Shown: in pieces, positions 1 through 6,491 of the stretch
Numbering within the stretch: the stretch's first letter is position 1
Layout of the letters: each line of letters starts with the position of its first letter
Origin: a virus
Virus record (IMG/VR): IMGVR_UViG_3300031974_003505
Coordinates: 1 to 33,933 of that record
Length of the DNA stretch: 33,933 nt
Reading direction: 5' to 3' (one strand)
Notes under the pieces: model-generated
Database searches by the model: none
What the model saw: the letters and a program-made list of their open reading frames with translations, nothing else
Told to the model about the DNA's origin: nothing
Translations under genes and position numbers: made by a program

Positions 1-90
1 GCTAAATTTCAGACACAAAAAAGCCGCGGTTAAGCGGCTTTTTTATTGATGCCAGATTGACGGTCTAACATCGTGTGCGCAATGCACCAT
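1..90. repeat. Left copy of 90-bp terminal direct repeat
   Basis: Bases 1-90 are identical to 33843-33932; the next base differs (t at 91, a at 33933). The repeat begins inside the last codons of the CDS that ends at 33847 and contains a bidirectional terminator. The simplest reading is assembly overlap of a circular or terminally redundant genome. An att duplication is less likely because the integrase arm-type sites lie intact at 3411-3666. Confidence 0.9.
17..44. terminator. Bidirectional rho-independent terminator
   Basis: A perfect 7-bp stem AAGCCGC/GCGGCTT (21-27 with 34-40) has a six-base loop, an A-run on the left and a T-run on the right, so it can act on both strands. On the circular map it separates the plus-strand genes ending at 33847 from the minus-strand gene at 154-1020. 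A second copy lies at 33859-33886. Confidence 0.85.
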
Positions 91-153
91 TTCACAAATG
101 AATTCAAACAATACCACTTACCGCGTCTATTGCTCAACCCATTTAATTTCAAG

Positions 154-1020
154 TCAAATAAACTGGCTCCACTGCCGCTCTGTCAAAATAATAAGCGGAT
201 GGCCACACTCTCTTAACTCTACTGCTTTTTGAATTTTTCTGCCAAAGCTGGTGTGCTTCCAGTCTGGCGATACCTGGGAACCAATGATCACATAGTCGAT
301 GGATTTGCTTGGGGCTTTTCTTGTGATAGCGCCAAGATTATTGGCAATGGCTTCTACTTCTTTTCGTGCACCCGCATCGAATACACCAGTAAAACAGATA
401 CGCGCGCCTTCATGCTCCATTGATTCAATCGTGTCGGCGATGTGGTCCATTGGGTGCACGTCTGTCGAGCCTGTTTCTAAAAACCGTATACCCGCTGTTT
501 GCTTTAAAAACATCAGCAACTCTTGTTCGTCTTTGCCGGTGATGATATCTAACTCTGATACTTCAATCAGTTTTTTAACAACACCGCATACGGTGACATC
601 ATCAACCAATTCTTCGTGACCTCTCAACCACTCAACTAAATATTTGAATTCGTCTTCATTGATCTTGTCGTCTGCAACGATACCGCTGATTAGGCCCAAG
701 AACTCATTCAAGTGATCCGCATCTGTTATGTCGTCAAAGTCTCTGTATTCAATAATATCCGTAATAAGCTCATTAAGTTCGGCTAGTTCATCGCCCGTTA
801 TTTTGCCATCGGCCAATGCGTCACTGATTAGGTCTAACAAATCCACCACGTCTGGATCGTCGCGTAATGGCTTCGAATCCAGCAGCCATGTATTCAAATA
901 CAGGGCTTCCATTGTGTTCAGCGTGCAATCAGATGTTACGCCCTGCAAAATCCCTTTCAATGAGTAAATGGCCTTTTTCTTGTTGCTTGCCAATGCGTAA
1001 TTTGGTGTTGCTCTGTCCAT
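154..1020 (-). CDS. BRCT-domain protein with TerB-like N-terminal half (accessory gene)
   Basis: A protein of 288 aa. The ATG at 1020 is preceded by the strong ribosome site AAGGGAG at 8 nt; the open frame extends upstream only from a TTG and is not used here. The last ~85 residues look like a single BRCT domain as in NAD-dependent DNA ligase (GARICFTGVF, then a conserved Gly, IDYVIIG and a late Trp). The N-terminal half contains two similar acidic helical blocks, DLISDALADGKITGDEL and GLISGIVADDKINEDEF, resembling TerB-like or EF-hand-like repeats. The gene sits between two terminators as a separate unit, as expected for a lysogenic-conversion gene. BRCT domains bind DNA ends or phosphopeptides; a role in DNA-damage response or defence is only inference. 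Confidence 0.75.
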   Translation of the reverse strand: MDRATPNYALASNKKKAIYSLKGILQGVTSDCTLNTMEALYLNTWLLDSKPLRDDPDVVDLLDLISDALADGKITGDELAELNELITDIIEYRDFDDITDADHLNEFLGLISGIVADDKINEDEFKYLVEWLRGHEELVDDVTVCGVVKKLIEVSELDIITGKDEQELLMFLKQTAGIRFLETGSTDVHPMDHIADTIESMEHEGARICFTGVFDAGARKEVEAIANNLGAITRKAPSKSIDYVIIGSQVSPDWKHTSFGRKIQKAVELRECGHPLIILTERQWSQFI

Positions 1021-1084
1021 GATCGGTGCTCCCTTATCACCATGAAGAAGGCAATAATCTAGCACGTCACCAAAAAATGGACAC

Positions 1085-1112
1085 AAAAAAACCGCATTTA
1101 AGCGGTGTTTTT
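1085..1112. terminator. Terminator-like hairpin upstream of the BRCT gene
   Basis: A stem ACCGC/GCGGT (91-95 with 102-106 of this kilobase) with a six-base loop is flanked by an A-run and a T-run. It could stop leftward transcription coming from the integrase and rightward transcription on the other strand, isolating the accessory gene. Confidence 0.65.
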
Positions 1113-1220
1113 ATGCGCACTCTCCATTGACTTTCTTGTTTTTCACTGTTTCTGCCTGTTTATTTCTTTTCATATCTGTTTGTAAAACCTGGTACCTGTA
1201 TTAGTATTAACATTAATTGG

Positions 1221-1251
1221 TTGACGGTACCGTCACATCAATCAGTACAGT
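1221..1251 (+). promoter_or_regulatory. Putative promoter overlapping a 14-bp perfect palindrome
   Basis: TTGACG (1221-1226) can serve as a -35 box and TACAGT (1246-1251) as a -10 box, with a rather long 19-base spacer. The palindrome TGACGGTACCGTCA (1222-1235) covers the -35 box and looks like an operator for a dimeric repressor. It lies just upstream of the gene at 1264. The regulator is unknown. Confidence 0.45.
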
Positions 1252-1263
1252 GGAGTACAAAGT

Positions 1264-1464
1264 ATGTTTGGATTCTTAAAAGCAAAACCAAATACTCATG
1301 AACAGGCTGTTCTAGATCGTATTGATCGAGCCAGAAGGAATGGGTTTACATCTATGCGCGCTACAGGCAGAGGGTCAATGAAAGTCGATGCAAAAGACGT
1401 CATCAATTCTGATAGCTTTAAAGACAGAGCCCAAAAAGCACGCAATATAGTAAGCCGCGCGTAG
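1264..1464 (+). CDS. Small hypothetical protein, 66 aa
   Basis: A basic, soluble 66-aa protein beginning MFGFLKAKPN, with a GGAG-like ribosome site upstream. I do not recognise a family. It is rich in Arg/Lys and Asp and has no obvious membrane segment. It is the first gene of a two-gene plus-strand unit with the membrane protein at 1486 and has its own promoter candidate and palindrome. This arrangement, in the accessory stretch between the BRCT gene and the integrase, suggests a moron expressed from the prophage. Confidence 0.6.
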   Translation: MFGFLKAKPNTHEQAVLDRIDRARRNGFTSMRATGRGSMKVDAKDVINSDSFKDRAQKARNIVSRA

Positions 1465-1485
1465 AATAGACAAGGCAGATCATGG

Positions 1486-2253
1486 ATGAAATTACTTTTT
1501 CTGATACCCGCTCTCGTAGGCGGGTTTATTTATTGCCACCATTACAAACGCGAATACTATAAACTTCATCGATACCAAGGCCAATATTTATATTTAAGAT
1601 CAACTGCCTATGGTCTTGGCCTACTCTTAATCGAAGTTTTGTCGTCTCTTTTCTTGCATAGCTTTCTTCCCGATAAACTATTTATCTGTGACCTCAGCAT
1701 CAATATATCTTTATTGAGCGCCATAAACTATTTGGTCTCTCCTATTTTCAACAATTCCAAAGACATATCTTTCTTACTCCAGACTTCAATATTCGTACCT
1801 CTTTTAGCTTATCTTGTAGCTACCTTACAAAACTTAAGAATGAAAAAAGGCTACGGTAAAGGCTTAGCTTTATTGTATCTTTACGAAGTTCAAGACACCC
1901 CAAGCGATACACTTATTGCTAACGCATTTATTGACAGGATTCCCCTGCTTTTCACTATGTCCACAGGTAAGTCTTACGTTGGTGAAATACTGGAAATCCC
2001 TTTACCCAATGAAAGTGAAAAGCAAAATGAGGAAATTACTATTTTCCCGATCATGAGCGGATACAGAACTAAAAAACAAAAAATAAAATTCAATACAGAT
2101 TATGATCCATTTAAATTACCCGAAGGACTAAAAGAACTGGAACTATCTATTGCGCTGAATAAAAAAGATATCACTTCGATTAGCCTATTTAACTTTGATT
2201 TATACGAACATCTAAAGCTGCCCGCCAAAAATGCACCGCAACTAAACCCCTAA
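1486..2253 (+). CDS. Hypothetical membrane protein, 255 aa (accessory gene)
   Basis: The N-terminal ~125 residues hold about four hydrophobic segments: a start MKLLFLIPALVGGF, another near residues 45-60, a third around 70-90 and a fourth near 97-115. The C-terminal half is soluble, charged and Lys/Glu-rich. No family recognised. The gene is visibly more AT-rich than the structural genes, which fits recent acquisition. It follows the 66-aa gene and converges on the integrase, overlapping it by 12 bases. A membrane-associated superinfection-exclusion or defence role is possible for a gene in this position but is inference only. Confidence 0.65.
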   Translation: MKLLFLIPALVGGFIYCHHYKREYYKLHRYQGQYLYLRSTAYGLGLLLIEVLSSLFLHSFLPDKLFICDLSINISLLSAINYLVSPIFNNSKDISFLLQTSIFVPLLAYLVATLQNLRMKKGYGKGLALLYLYEVQDTPSDTLIANAFIDRIPLLFTMSTGKSYVGEILEIPLPNESEKQNEEITIFPIMSGYRTKKQKIKFNTDYDPFKLPEGLKELELSIALNKKDITSISLFNFDLYEHLKLPAKNAPQLNP

Positions 2254-3408
2254 ACCCACCAAAAACTCAGACCAGTAGTTCATCATTTCGCGCCGCTCTG
2301 TGATGTATTCAGCGTGATTGTAGGCCCGCCGCTGGCCTTTTCTTTCTACGTGCGAAAGCTGTCGTTCTATAACATCAACTCGATAGTTCATTTCATTCAA
2401 CATGGTTGATGCCGTACTTCTGAAACCGTGACCACTGAAATCGCCTTTAAAACCCAGCTGCCCAATAACTCGATTTATAGTGGTGTTACTCATTGGGCGT
2501 GACGGGTCACGCACATTTGGGAACATGAGCTCATGCCCGCTGTTGTACTTTCGTAGCTCTTCGATCAACTCCAGTGCCCGCGGCGTCAATGGCACAATCT
2601 GCTTGGTTCGCATTTTCATAACATGCTCTGGAAAAACAACACTGTCGCCCTGGATAAATGACCACTGCATATATCGCAGCTCTTTTGTTCGCATGAACGT
2701 ATGAGCCAATAACTTCACGGCAATAATGGTTGCTGGAAACCCTTTGTAAGTCGCTAAGTTTTTAAATAGCGTTACGAGCTGCTCTTTTTCTAGTGCTGGG
2801 GCATGTCTAACTTTTGGCTTACTGATAACGCCGGACAGAAATACGGTAGGATCTGCCTCAACCATTAAGCGGGCACCTGCATAGCGAAATATTTGGCCCA
2901 TGAACTGACGCGCTAAAATAGCAACCGTTGGCGCACCCCGCCGCTCTATCGATTCCAGAATTCTTAGCAAGTATGGTGCGGTGATTTGAGATATGGACAT
3001 ATCGCCGATTGCTGGGTAAATATCGTTATTCATTATCGCGACGAATTGACTGACATAGTGCCCGCTTAGCTCATCTTTCTTCTTTGAGAAGTATTCTTCA
3101 CTGACTGCGTAAAACGTGTTGGACTCTTGGCGCTTTTGCCGCACCTCTTCTTCTTTCTTCTCTATGTTAGGATCAAGCCCCAGCGACACTTTTTCGGCTG
3201 CTTTGTCTCGCTCTCGTCTCGCGTGATAAAGACTTATCATTGGGTACTCGCCTATCGTGAAAAAGCTGTCTTTCCCTTTCAGCTTATACCGCATCCGCCA
3301 GTATTTTTTACCCGATGTCATCACATGCAGATATAGACGATCACCGTCTAAAATCTTGTAATGAGCTTTCTTAGGCTTTAACGCCTTTATTTTTAAGTCA
3401 GTAAGCAT
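2242..3408 (-). CDS. int: Tyrosine-recombinase integrase, P4 type
   Basis: A protein of 388 aa that catalyses phage integration and excision by site-specific recombination. An N-terminal DUF4102-type arm-binding domain (first ~85 aa; KIKALKPKK, DGDRLYLHV, YWRMRYKLKGK, FTIGEYP, ARRERDKA) is followed by a SAM-like core-binding domain and a catalytic domain. Catalytic residues visible are Arg240 in TFMRTKEL, HGFR at 327-330, His353 in LSHV and the nucleophile Tyr363 in RAYN. The length is usual for the family. P4-type integrases usually have their att site upstream of the start codon, which fits the repeat array at 3411-3666. The ATG follows directly on one of those repeats. Confidence 0.93.
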   Translation of the reverse strand: MLTDLKIKALKPKKAHYKILDGDRLYLHVMTSGKKYWRMRYKLKGKDSFFTIGEYPMISLYHARRERDKAAEKVSLGLDPNIEKKEEEVRQKRQESNTFYAVSEEYFSKKKDELSGHYVSQFVAIMNNDIYPAIGDMSISQITAPYLLRILESIERRGAPTVAILARQFMGQIFRYAGARLMVEADPTVFLSGVISKPKVRHAPALEKEQLVTLFKNLATYKGFPATIIAVKLLAHTFMRTKELRYMQWSFIQGDSVVFPEHVMKMRTKQIVPLTPRALELIEELRKYNSGHELMFPNVRDPSRPMSNTTINRVIGQLGFKGDFSGHGFRSTASTMLNEMNYRVDVIERQLSHVERKGQRRAYNHAEYITERREMMNYWSEFLVGLGV

Positions 3409-3410
3409 TG

Positions 3411-3666
3411 AAGGGGTAACGCCTTTTCAAAATTCCGTTACCCCTAATCTTACCCCTACCCCCTCGCGCTTTCTACAAACAATAGAAAACAAGCAAAAAC
3501 AAATAATCCTTTAATATCAATCACTAACAAACAGGAGGATACAGGGGTAAACCAATGAAAACGTCGATGCTTGTTATCGATCATTAACAGCATAATAAGA
3601 TTAAGTATATGATTTTATTGATTTTAAATTCATAGCCTCTATATTTTTACCCCTCATGTTACCCCT
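3411..3666. other. attP: Putative attP region with integrase arm-type sites
   Basis: The octamer TTACCCCT occurs six times: inverted at 3412 and 3543 (as AGGGGTAA), and direct at 3438, 3450, 3647 and 3659. A looser copy TACCCCCT is at 3457. Between the clusters lie two 14-mers matching at 12 of 14 positions, ATCAATCACTAACA (3516) and ATCGATCATTAACA (3576). Clusters of short direct and inverted repeats on both sides of an AT-rich core, just upstream of int, are the usual structure of attP. The crossover core is not identified and should lie within roughly 3465-3640. Confidence 0.65.
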
Positions 3667-4028
3667 TTACGAGATTCTTCTGATAAAAATAGAACTATAA
3701 GTCGCGATTTATGTGAAACGAATACTACCAAATGCATACGTTTTTCGCTCAGTTTTCCGCTAGTCGTTTTTTTTCAGCCTTTTTTTCGTTAAAAATCACT
3801 CAACACGCGCGCCTTCTGGTTTTGCTTGGCTTTTCCCTGCCCCTCTCACTCCGTTTAAGCTGCATTAACTTTCATTCGACTGCAATTCCCTTTTTCGCCT
3901 TATCTCTTTACCTGTGGGCTTTGGCGCTTTTAAATTGCGCTTTTAAATTTGCGCTGAAATAAATAAGCGTAAAGCGCGCAGGCGTGGGGAGGAGTGCTTT
4001 TGGCAGGTCGGTTGGCTCGATTGATGGC
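3667..4028. other. Gene-free stretch between attP and the tail operon; possible cos region
   Basis: No convincing gene in either strand: the longest frame (3732-3962, plus) has no ribosome site. The stretch contains T-rich tracts, a perfect tandem 13-mer (3924-3949) and a G-rich run GGCGTGGGGAGGAGTGC at 3981-3997 loosely resembling the P2/P4 cohesive-end sequence as I remember it. In HP1-like phages, cos lies between the tail genes and int, the same relative position. The cos assignment is a weak inference. Confidence 0.3.
3924..3949. repeat. Perfect 13-bp tandem duplication
   Basis: GCGCTTTTAAATT is present twice head-to-tail (3924-3936, 3937-3949) and is followed by a further TGCGC. It is intergenic and close to the G-rich run at 3981. 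It could be a terminase or IHF binding element if this is cos, or simple slippage. Confidence 0.7.
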
Positions 4029-4053
4029 AAAAAAAAGAGCACATTAAGCGCCC
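4029..4053 (-). terminator. Terminator of the late tail operon
   Basis: On the minus strand GGGCGC-TTAAT-GUGCUC folds into a six-pair stem (with two G-U pairs) followed by eight U residues. It lies 25 bases beyond the stop codon of the last tail gene (4078). Confidence 0.65.
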
Positions 4054-4077
4054 TTTCGTTGCAGCTTAGTATGTCGT

Positions 4078-4818
4078 TTACTTTAGCAGCGGTTGCAGCT
4101 TTCCCGCTTGTTCCGTGGCTTCCGCGCCTTTTTGTGTGTAGCTTGATGTCTGGATTGGTGGCGAGGTTGTACCCGCTCCACCCGGATCGCTCCACGTGTA
4201 TGAATGGTTGTGCGTTCCTGCAACTTTTGCGAGGTCTGCGACGGTGTTCATTAAGTCGTGAAGCAGGCTATAAATGTTTGTCGAATCGTCGCCGCAATGG
4301 TGTGTTGTTGCGATTATCTCGCTTAGCTCACCCGCTTTAAACCTTAGATCTTTTTCTATCTCTGTGGTGCTGTTCTTGCCCTTGGTTTCCCATTCATCGT
4401 CTTTGTTTACTTGCGTATAGGCCTTCTCTGATTGCTGCCAACGTTGTGACGTCTCGGCCATGTTGGGCAGTTTCAAGCCGTGCGGCAATATTGATCGAAT
4501 GAATGGATGCGCTGGCGATCCATAAGCAAAGGCCAATTCGACAATAGTGCCTATGCTTGGCTTTGACCAAAATCCGCGCTGTTCGCCACCTGCCGGAACC
4601 GGTAGCAGCACATCGACCATTACCGGCACGTCCGTGTCTTCTTCACCATTTCTTTTTAGCAGTTGAACCGACACAGAATAAACGGGCACTTCCTCTGTCA
4701 CCTCTTCCCCTGCCAACGGTGTGAGTATGTCCGTTACTTTGGCCCACATGGGCAAATGCCATCCGCTTTTCAGTTCTGGGTATTTGCGCATGAGCGTGCG
4801 CTCTATCATCGCTTCCAT
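4078..4818 (-). CDS. V: Baseplate spike / assembly protein V-like
   Basis: A protein of 246 aa at the end of the late operon. The central part (VPVMVDVLLPVPAGG, GFWSKPSIGTIVELAFAYGSP, HPFIRSILPHG) has the OB-fold character of gpV-type puncturing proteins. The C-terminus carries a THNHSYTW His-X-His motif and a Gly-rich tail, as seen in spike tips that bind a metal ion. It would form the trimeric membrane-piercing tip under the hub. It overlaps the hub-like gene upstream by 13 bases. Sequence similarity to P2 gpV itself is not obvious, so the symbol is by role and position. Confidence 0.7.
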   Translation of the reverse strand: MEAMIERTLMRKYPELKSGWHLPMWAKVTDILTPLAGEEVTEEVPVYSVSVQLLKRNGEEDTDVPVMVDVLLPVPAGGEQRGFWSKPSIGTIVELAFAYGSPAHPFIRSILPHGLKLPNMAETSQRWQQSEKAYTQVNKDDEWETKGKNSTTEIEKDLRFKAGELSEIIATTHHCGDDSTNIYSLLHDLMNTVADLAKVAGTHNHSYTWSDPGGAGTTSPPIQTSSYTQKGAEATEQAGKLQPLLK

Positions 4819-5489
4819 GAGACCACCATTTTGGCGCCCATCATGCGAACGCTTGTTAATCGATTTCCGTTTAATAAATAATTTGGTCTTAGTCCTGGCA
4901 CCGCCATGATTTCTGCACTTTGCGTTGCCAGCTGCTTATCCAGCACCGCAGCAGGTATTGTAATTGGCAAGTTTGGCCAATGGCCGTCCTTCCACGCGCC
5001 AACATAAATTAGGCCATCGCGTCGCTGCTGCCACAAATAGCCGCTTATCTCGAATACGTCTGCTAGCGCTTTTATTAAATGAAACCCGTTTCCAGTGTTT
5101 ATGAAGTGCGGCACAGTTTTGGCGACATAGTCTGCCGACGGCAGTGCAAAACCCAGCCCTGTGATCTCCTTAACTTTTGTCAGCACATCTTTCAACGTTG
5201 CATTTCGCAATGCTAATGGCACCGGCATTTCGAGCATGTTTGATTTTTCTCGGCAAAATATACTTTGCACGCCATCGCCTGCCGTTGTTGATTTTTCTAT
5301 GTATCCATATAACTGCCCTTGTTGCTGCCCGCCATCAATGCCAAACGAAAAAAACGCGGTCCCACTGAGTGAAACCGCGCTTTCTACAACAAACGTTGCT
5401 CGCCCTGGCATGCCAGAGTTCAGTGCTACATCATGAGAAACCAGCGACACTCGTTCACCGTTAATTTTGAGCGTGTAGTCATACTTCAT
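4806..5489 (-). CDS. D: Tail hub protein, D-like
   Basis: A 227-aa protein resembling the N-terminal part of phage hub proteins of the gpD/gp27 group: an opening beta segment with KINGERVS, GRATFVVES and an aromatic LYGYIEKS, then a LysM-like or helical insert (LKDVLTKVKEITGLGF, FHLIKALADVFEISGYLWQQ). P2 gpD is longer (about 390 aa), but short versions are typical of the HP1/K139 branch. It overlaps both neighbours (U-like and V-like), so the three are translationally coupled and probably build the central baseplate hub. Confidence 0.7.
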   Translation of the reverse strand: MKYDYTLKINGERVSLVSHDVALNSGMPGRATFVVESAVSLSGTAFFSFGIDGGQQQGQLYGYIEKSTTAGDGVQSIFCREKSNMLEMPVPLALRNATLKDVLTKVKEITGLGFALPSADYVAKTVPHFINTGNGFHLIKALADVFEISGYLWQQRRDGLIYVGAWKDGHWPNLPITIPAAVLDKQLATQSAEIMAVPGLRPNYLLNGNRLTSVRMMGAKMVVSWKR

Positions 5490-6030
5490 CCGCCTTACCT
5501 TCTTCTTCTGCTAATTTTGCATCCATCCATGCGAGCCCTTTCTCAAACCAACCCACGGGCACGCTTTCTGCTGCCGACACTTCCGACACCACAACTTCAT
5601 CAGCTGGGGCCGCGTCCGGCTCTTCTTCCTTGATTTTCTTCTCTTCCACTTTTTCCGGTATCGACAAATATTCAACGAGCGTAAAGCTGACCGTCCACGC
5701 TTGCGAATCGTCCAACTCTTGCGCGCTAACTTCTTCTGTGAACTTTACTTGCCGAACGCCAAATGCCTTTGCCGTTTGATTATTTATTGTATAAACGACC
5801 CGCTTTCCGCCATCGTCTTTTGCAGTACTTAGCCGCTTTATCGTCTTTAAATAATCTGAATCATCGTATTTAATGTTTAACGTGATTCTTAATCGACACG
5901 CCTTGTCGCCCTCTTCCGCTGTAGCGGTAGACGAGCTTTTACCCGACAAGTCGGACTCAGGCAAACTAAACTTGCAGTTTACCTTGTGTCCGTAGCCCTC
6001 TATTTTTGTATCGTTCAGCGCTAGAATCAC
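5479..6030 (-). CDS. Baseplate/tail protein (K139-type, U-like position)
   Basis: A 183-aa protein. The first ~125 residues look like a compact beta-rich tail-tube-like or LysM-linked baseplate domain (GYGHKVNCKFSLPESDLSG, RLRITLNIKYDD, QAWTVSFTLVEYLSIPEK). The rest is an acidic, low-complexity linker with a Glu/Lys/Pro/Ala tail. It sits directly before the D-like hub and overlaps it by 11 bases, a position held by a tail-completion or baseplate-complex protein in HP1/K139-like phages. The exact role is inferred from context. Confidence 0.6.
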   Translation of the reverse strand: MILALNDTKIEGYGHKVNCKFSLPESDLSGKSSSTATAEEGDKACRLRITLNIKYDDSDYLKTIKRLSTAKDDGGKRVVYTINNQTAKAFGVRQVKFTEEVSAQELDDSQAWTVSFTLVEYLSIPEKVEEKKIKEEEPDAAPADEVVVSEVSAAESVPVGWFEKGLAWMDAKLAEEEGKADEV

Positions 6031-6034
6031 GACT

Positions 6035-6193
6035 TCATCTACTCCACTTCATCACACCAAACTGGTGTTGATAATTCGCCATCCCGTACGGTTCTGTCAT
6101 GTAACAAATGGGCCGTGGCGGCGCTGGTTCTGGCGTTAATACTGCATTAACGCCCCACCCGATCAGTGCAATTCCCACGTAAGTAAGAAACAT
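6035..6193 (-). CDS. Small single-pass membrane peptide, 52 aa
   Basis: A short ORF opening MFLTYVGIALIGWGVNAVL, a single hydrophobic helix, followed by a Pro-rich stretch and an aromatic tail. The ATG at 6193 is preceded by an excellent ribosome site, GAGGTG at about 4 nt, lying at the end of the previous gene. It fills the gap between the 96-aa gene and the U-like gene without leaving untranslated space, which supports it being real. A spanin or lysis accessory role is possible, but no lipobox or known motif was found. Confidence 0.6.
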   Translation of the reverse strand: MFLTYVGIALIGWGVNAVLTPEPAPPRPICYMTEPYGMANYQHQFGVMKWSR

Positions 6194-6200
6194 GATCACC

Positions 6201-6491
6201 TCAGCTCAGCGGAAACCGCGCTTTGATGCGCTCTACAGCAGTAATGCCCAGCGTTCGAGCCACTTCTGCTCCCTCTTCATCGCCTTCTGCGCTTTTGCGC
6301 ACTGACTCTAAAAACAGCGGATCCGATTCGCGCTGGTACGCATTTGCGCGCTTTTGCACGTTTTGCGACAACTCGAATGCACGCTGAGCATAAACAGAAT
6401 CGATTTGCTCTTGATCCATGCCTAACGCTGCCATATAGGCTTCGCTGAAATCGTCGTGCGTTTCGTTGTTAAAAATGTAAGTTTGCTTCAT
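6201..6491 (-). CDS. Hypothetical phage protein, 96 aa
   Basis: An all-helical, charged 96-aa protein (MKQTYIFNNETHDDFSEAY at the start, LGITAVERIKARFPLS at the end). No membrane segment and no family recognised. It begins inside the 3' end of the reverse transcriptase gene (23-base overlap) and ends next to the ribosome site of the 52-aa ORF. It may be a tail-fibre chaperone or tail accessory protein. A DGR-accessory role is also possible because of its position next to RT, but nothing in the sequence shows it. Confidence 0.6.
   Translation of the reverse strand: MKQTYIFNNETHDDFSEAYMAALGMDQEQIDSVYAQRAFELSQNVQKRANAYQRESDPLFLESVRKSAEGDEEGAEVARTLGITAVERIKARFPLS

Noticed and set aside
1-90. Terminal repeats as attL/attR of an integrated prophage
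   Set aside because: The integrase-proximal repeat array at 3411-3666 is uninterrupted, no host genes flank the window, and the repeat covers a CDS end and a terminator; circular closure explains it better.
3411-3666. Short-repeat cluster as a CRISPR array
   Set aside because: The repeats are 8-9 bp, in both orientations and irregularly spaced; they suit integrase arm sites, not CRISPR.
3732-3962. Plus-strand 76-aa hydrophobic ORF
   Set aside because: No ribosome site, T-rich low-complexity composition and overlap with tandem repeats; treated as non-coding.
3984-4340. Plus-strand 118-aa ORF over the late terminator and gene V end
   Set aside because: Antisense to the spike gene, Arg/Leu/Cys-rich and without a ribosome site.
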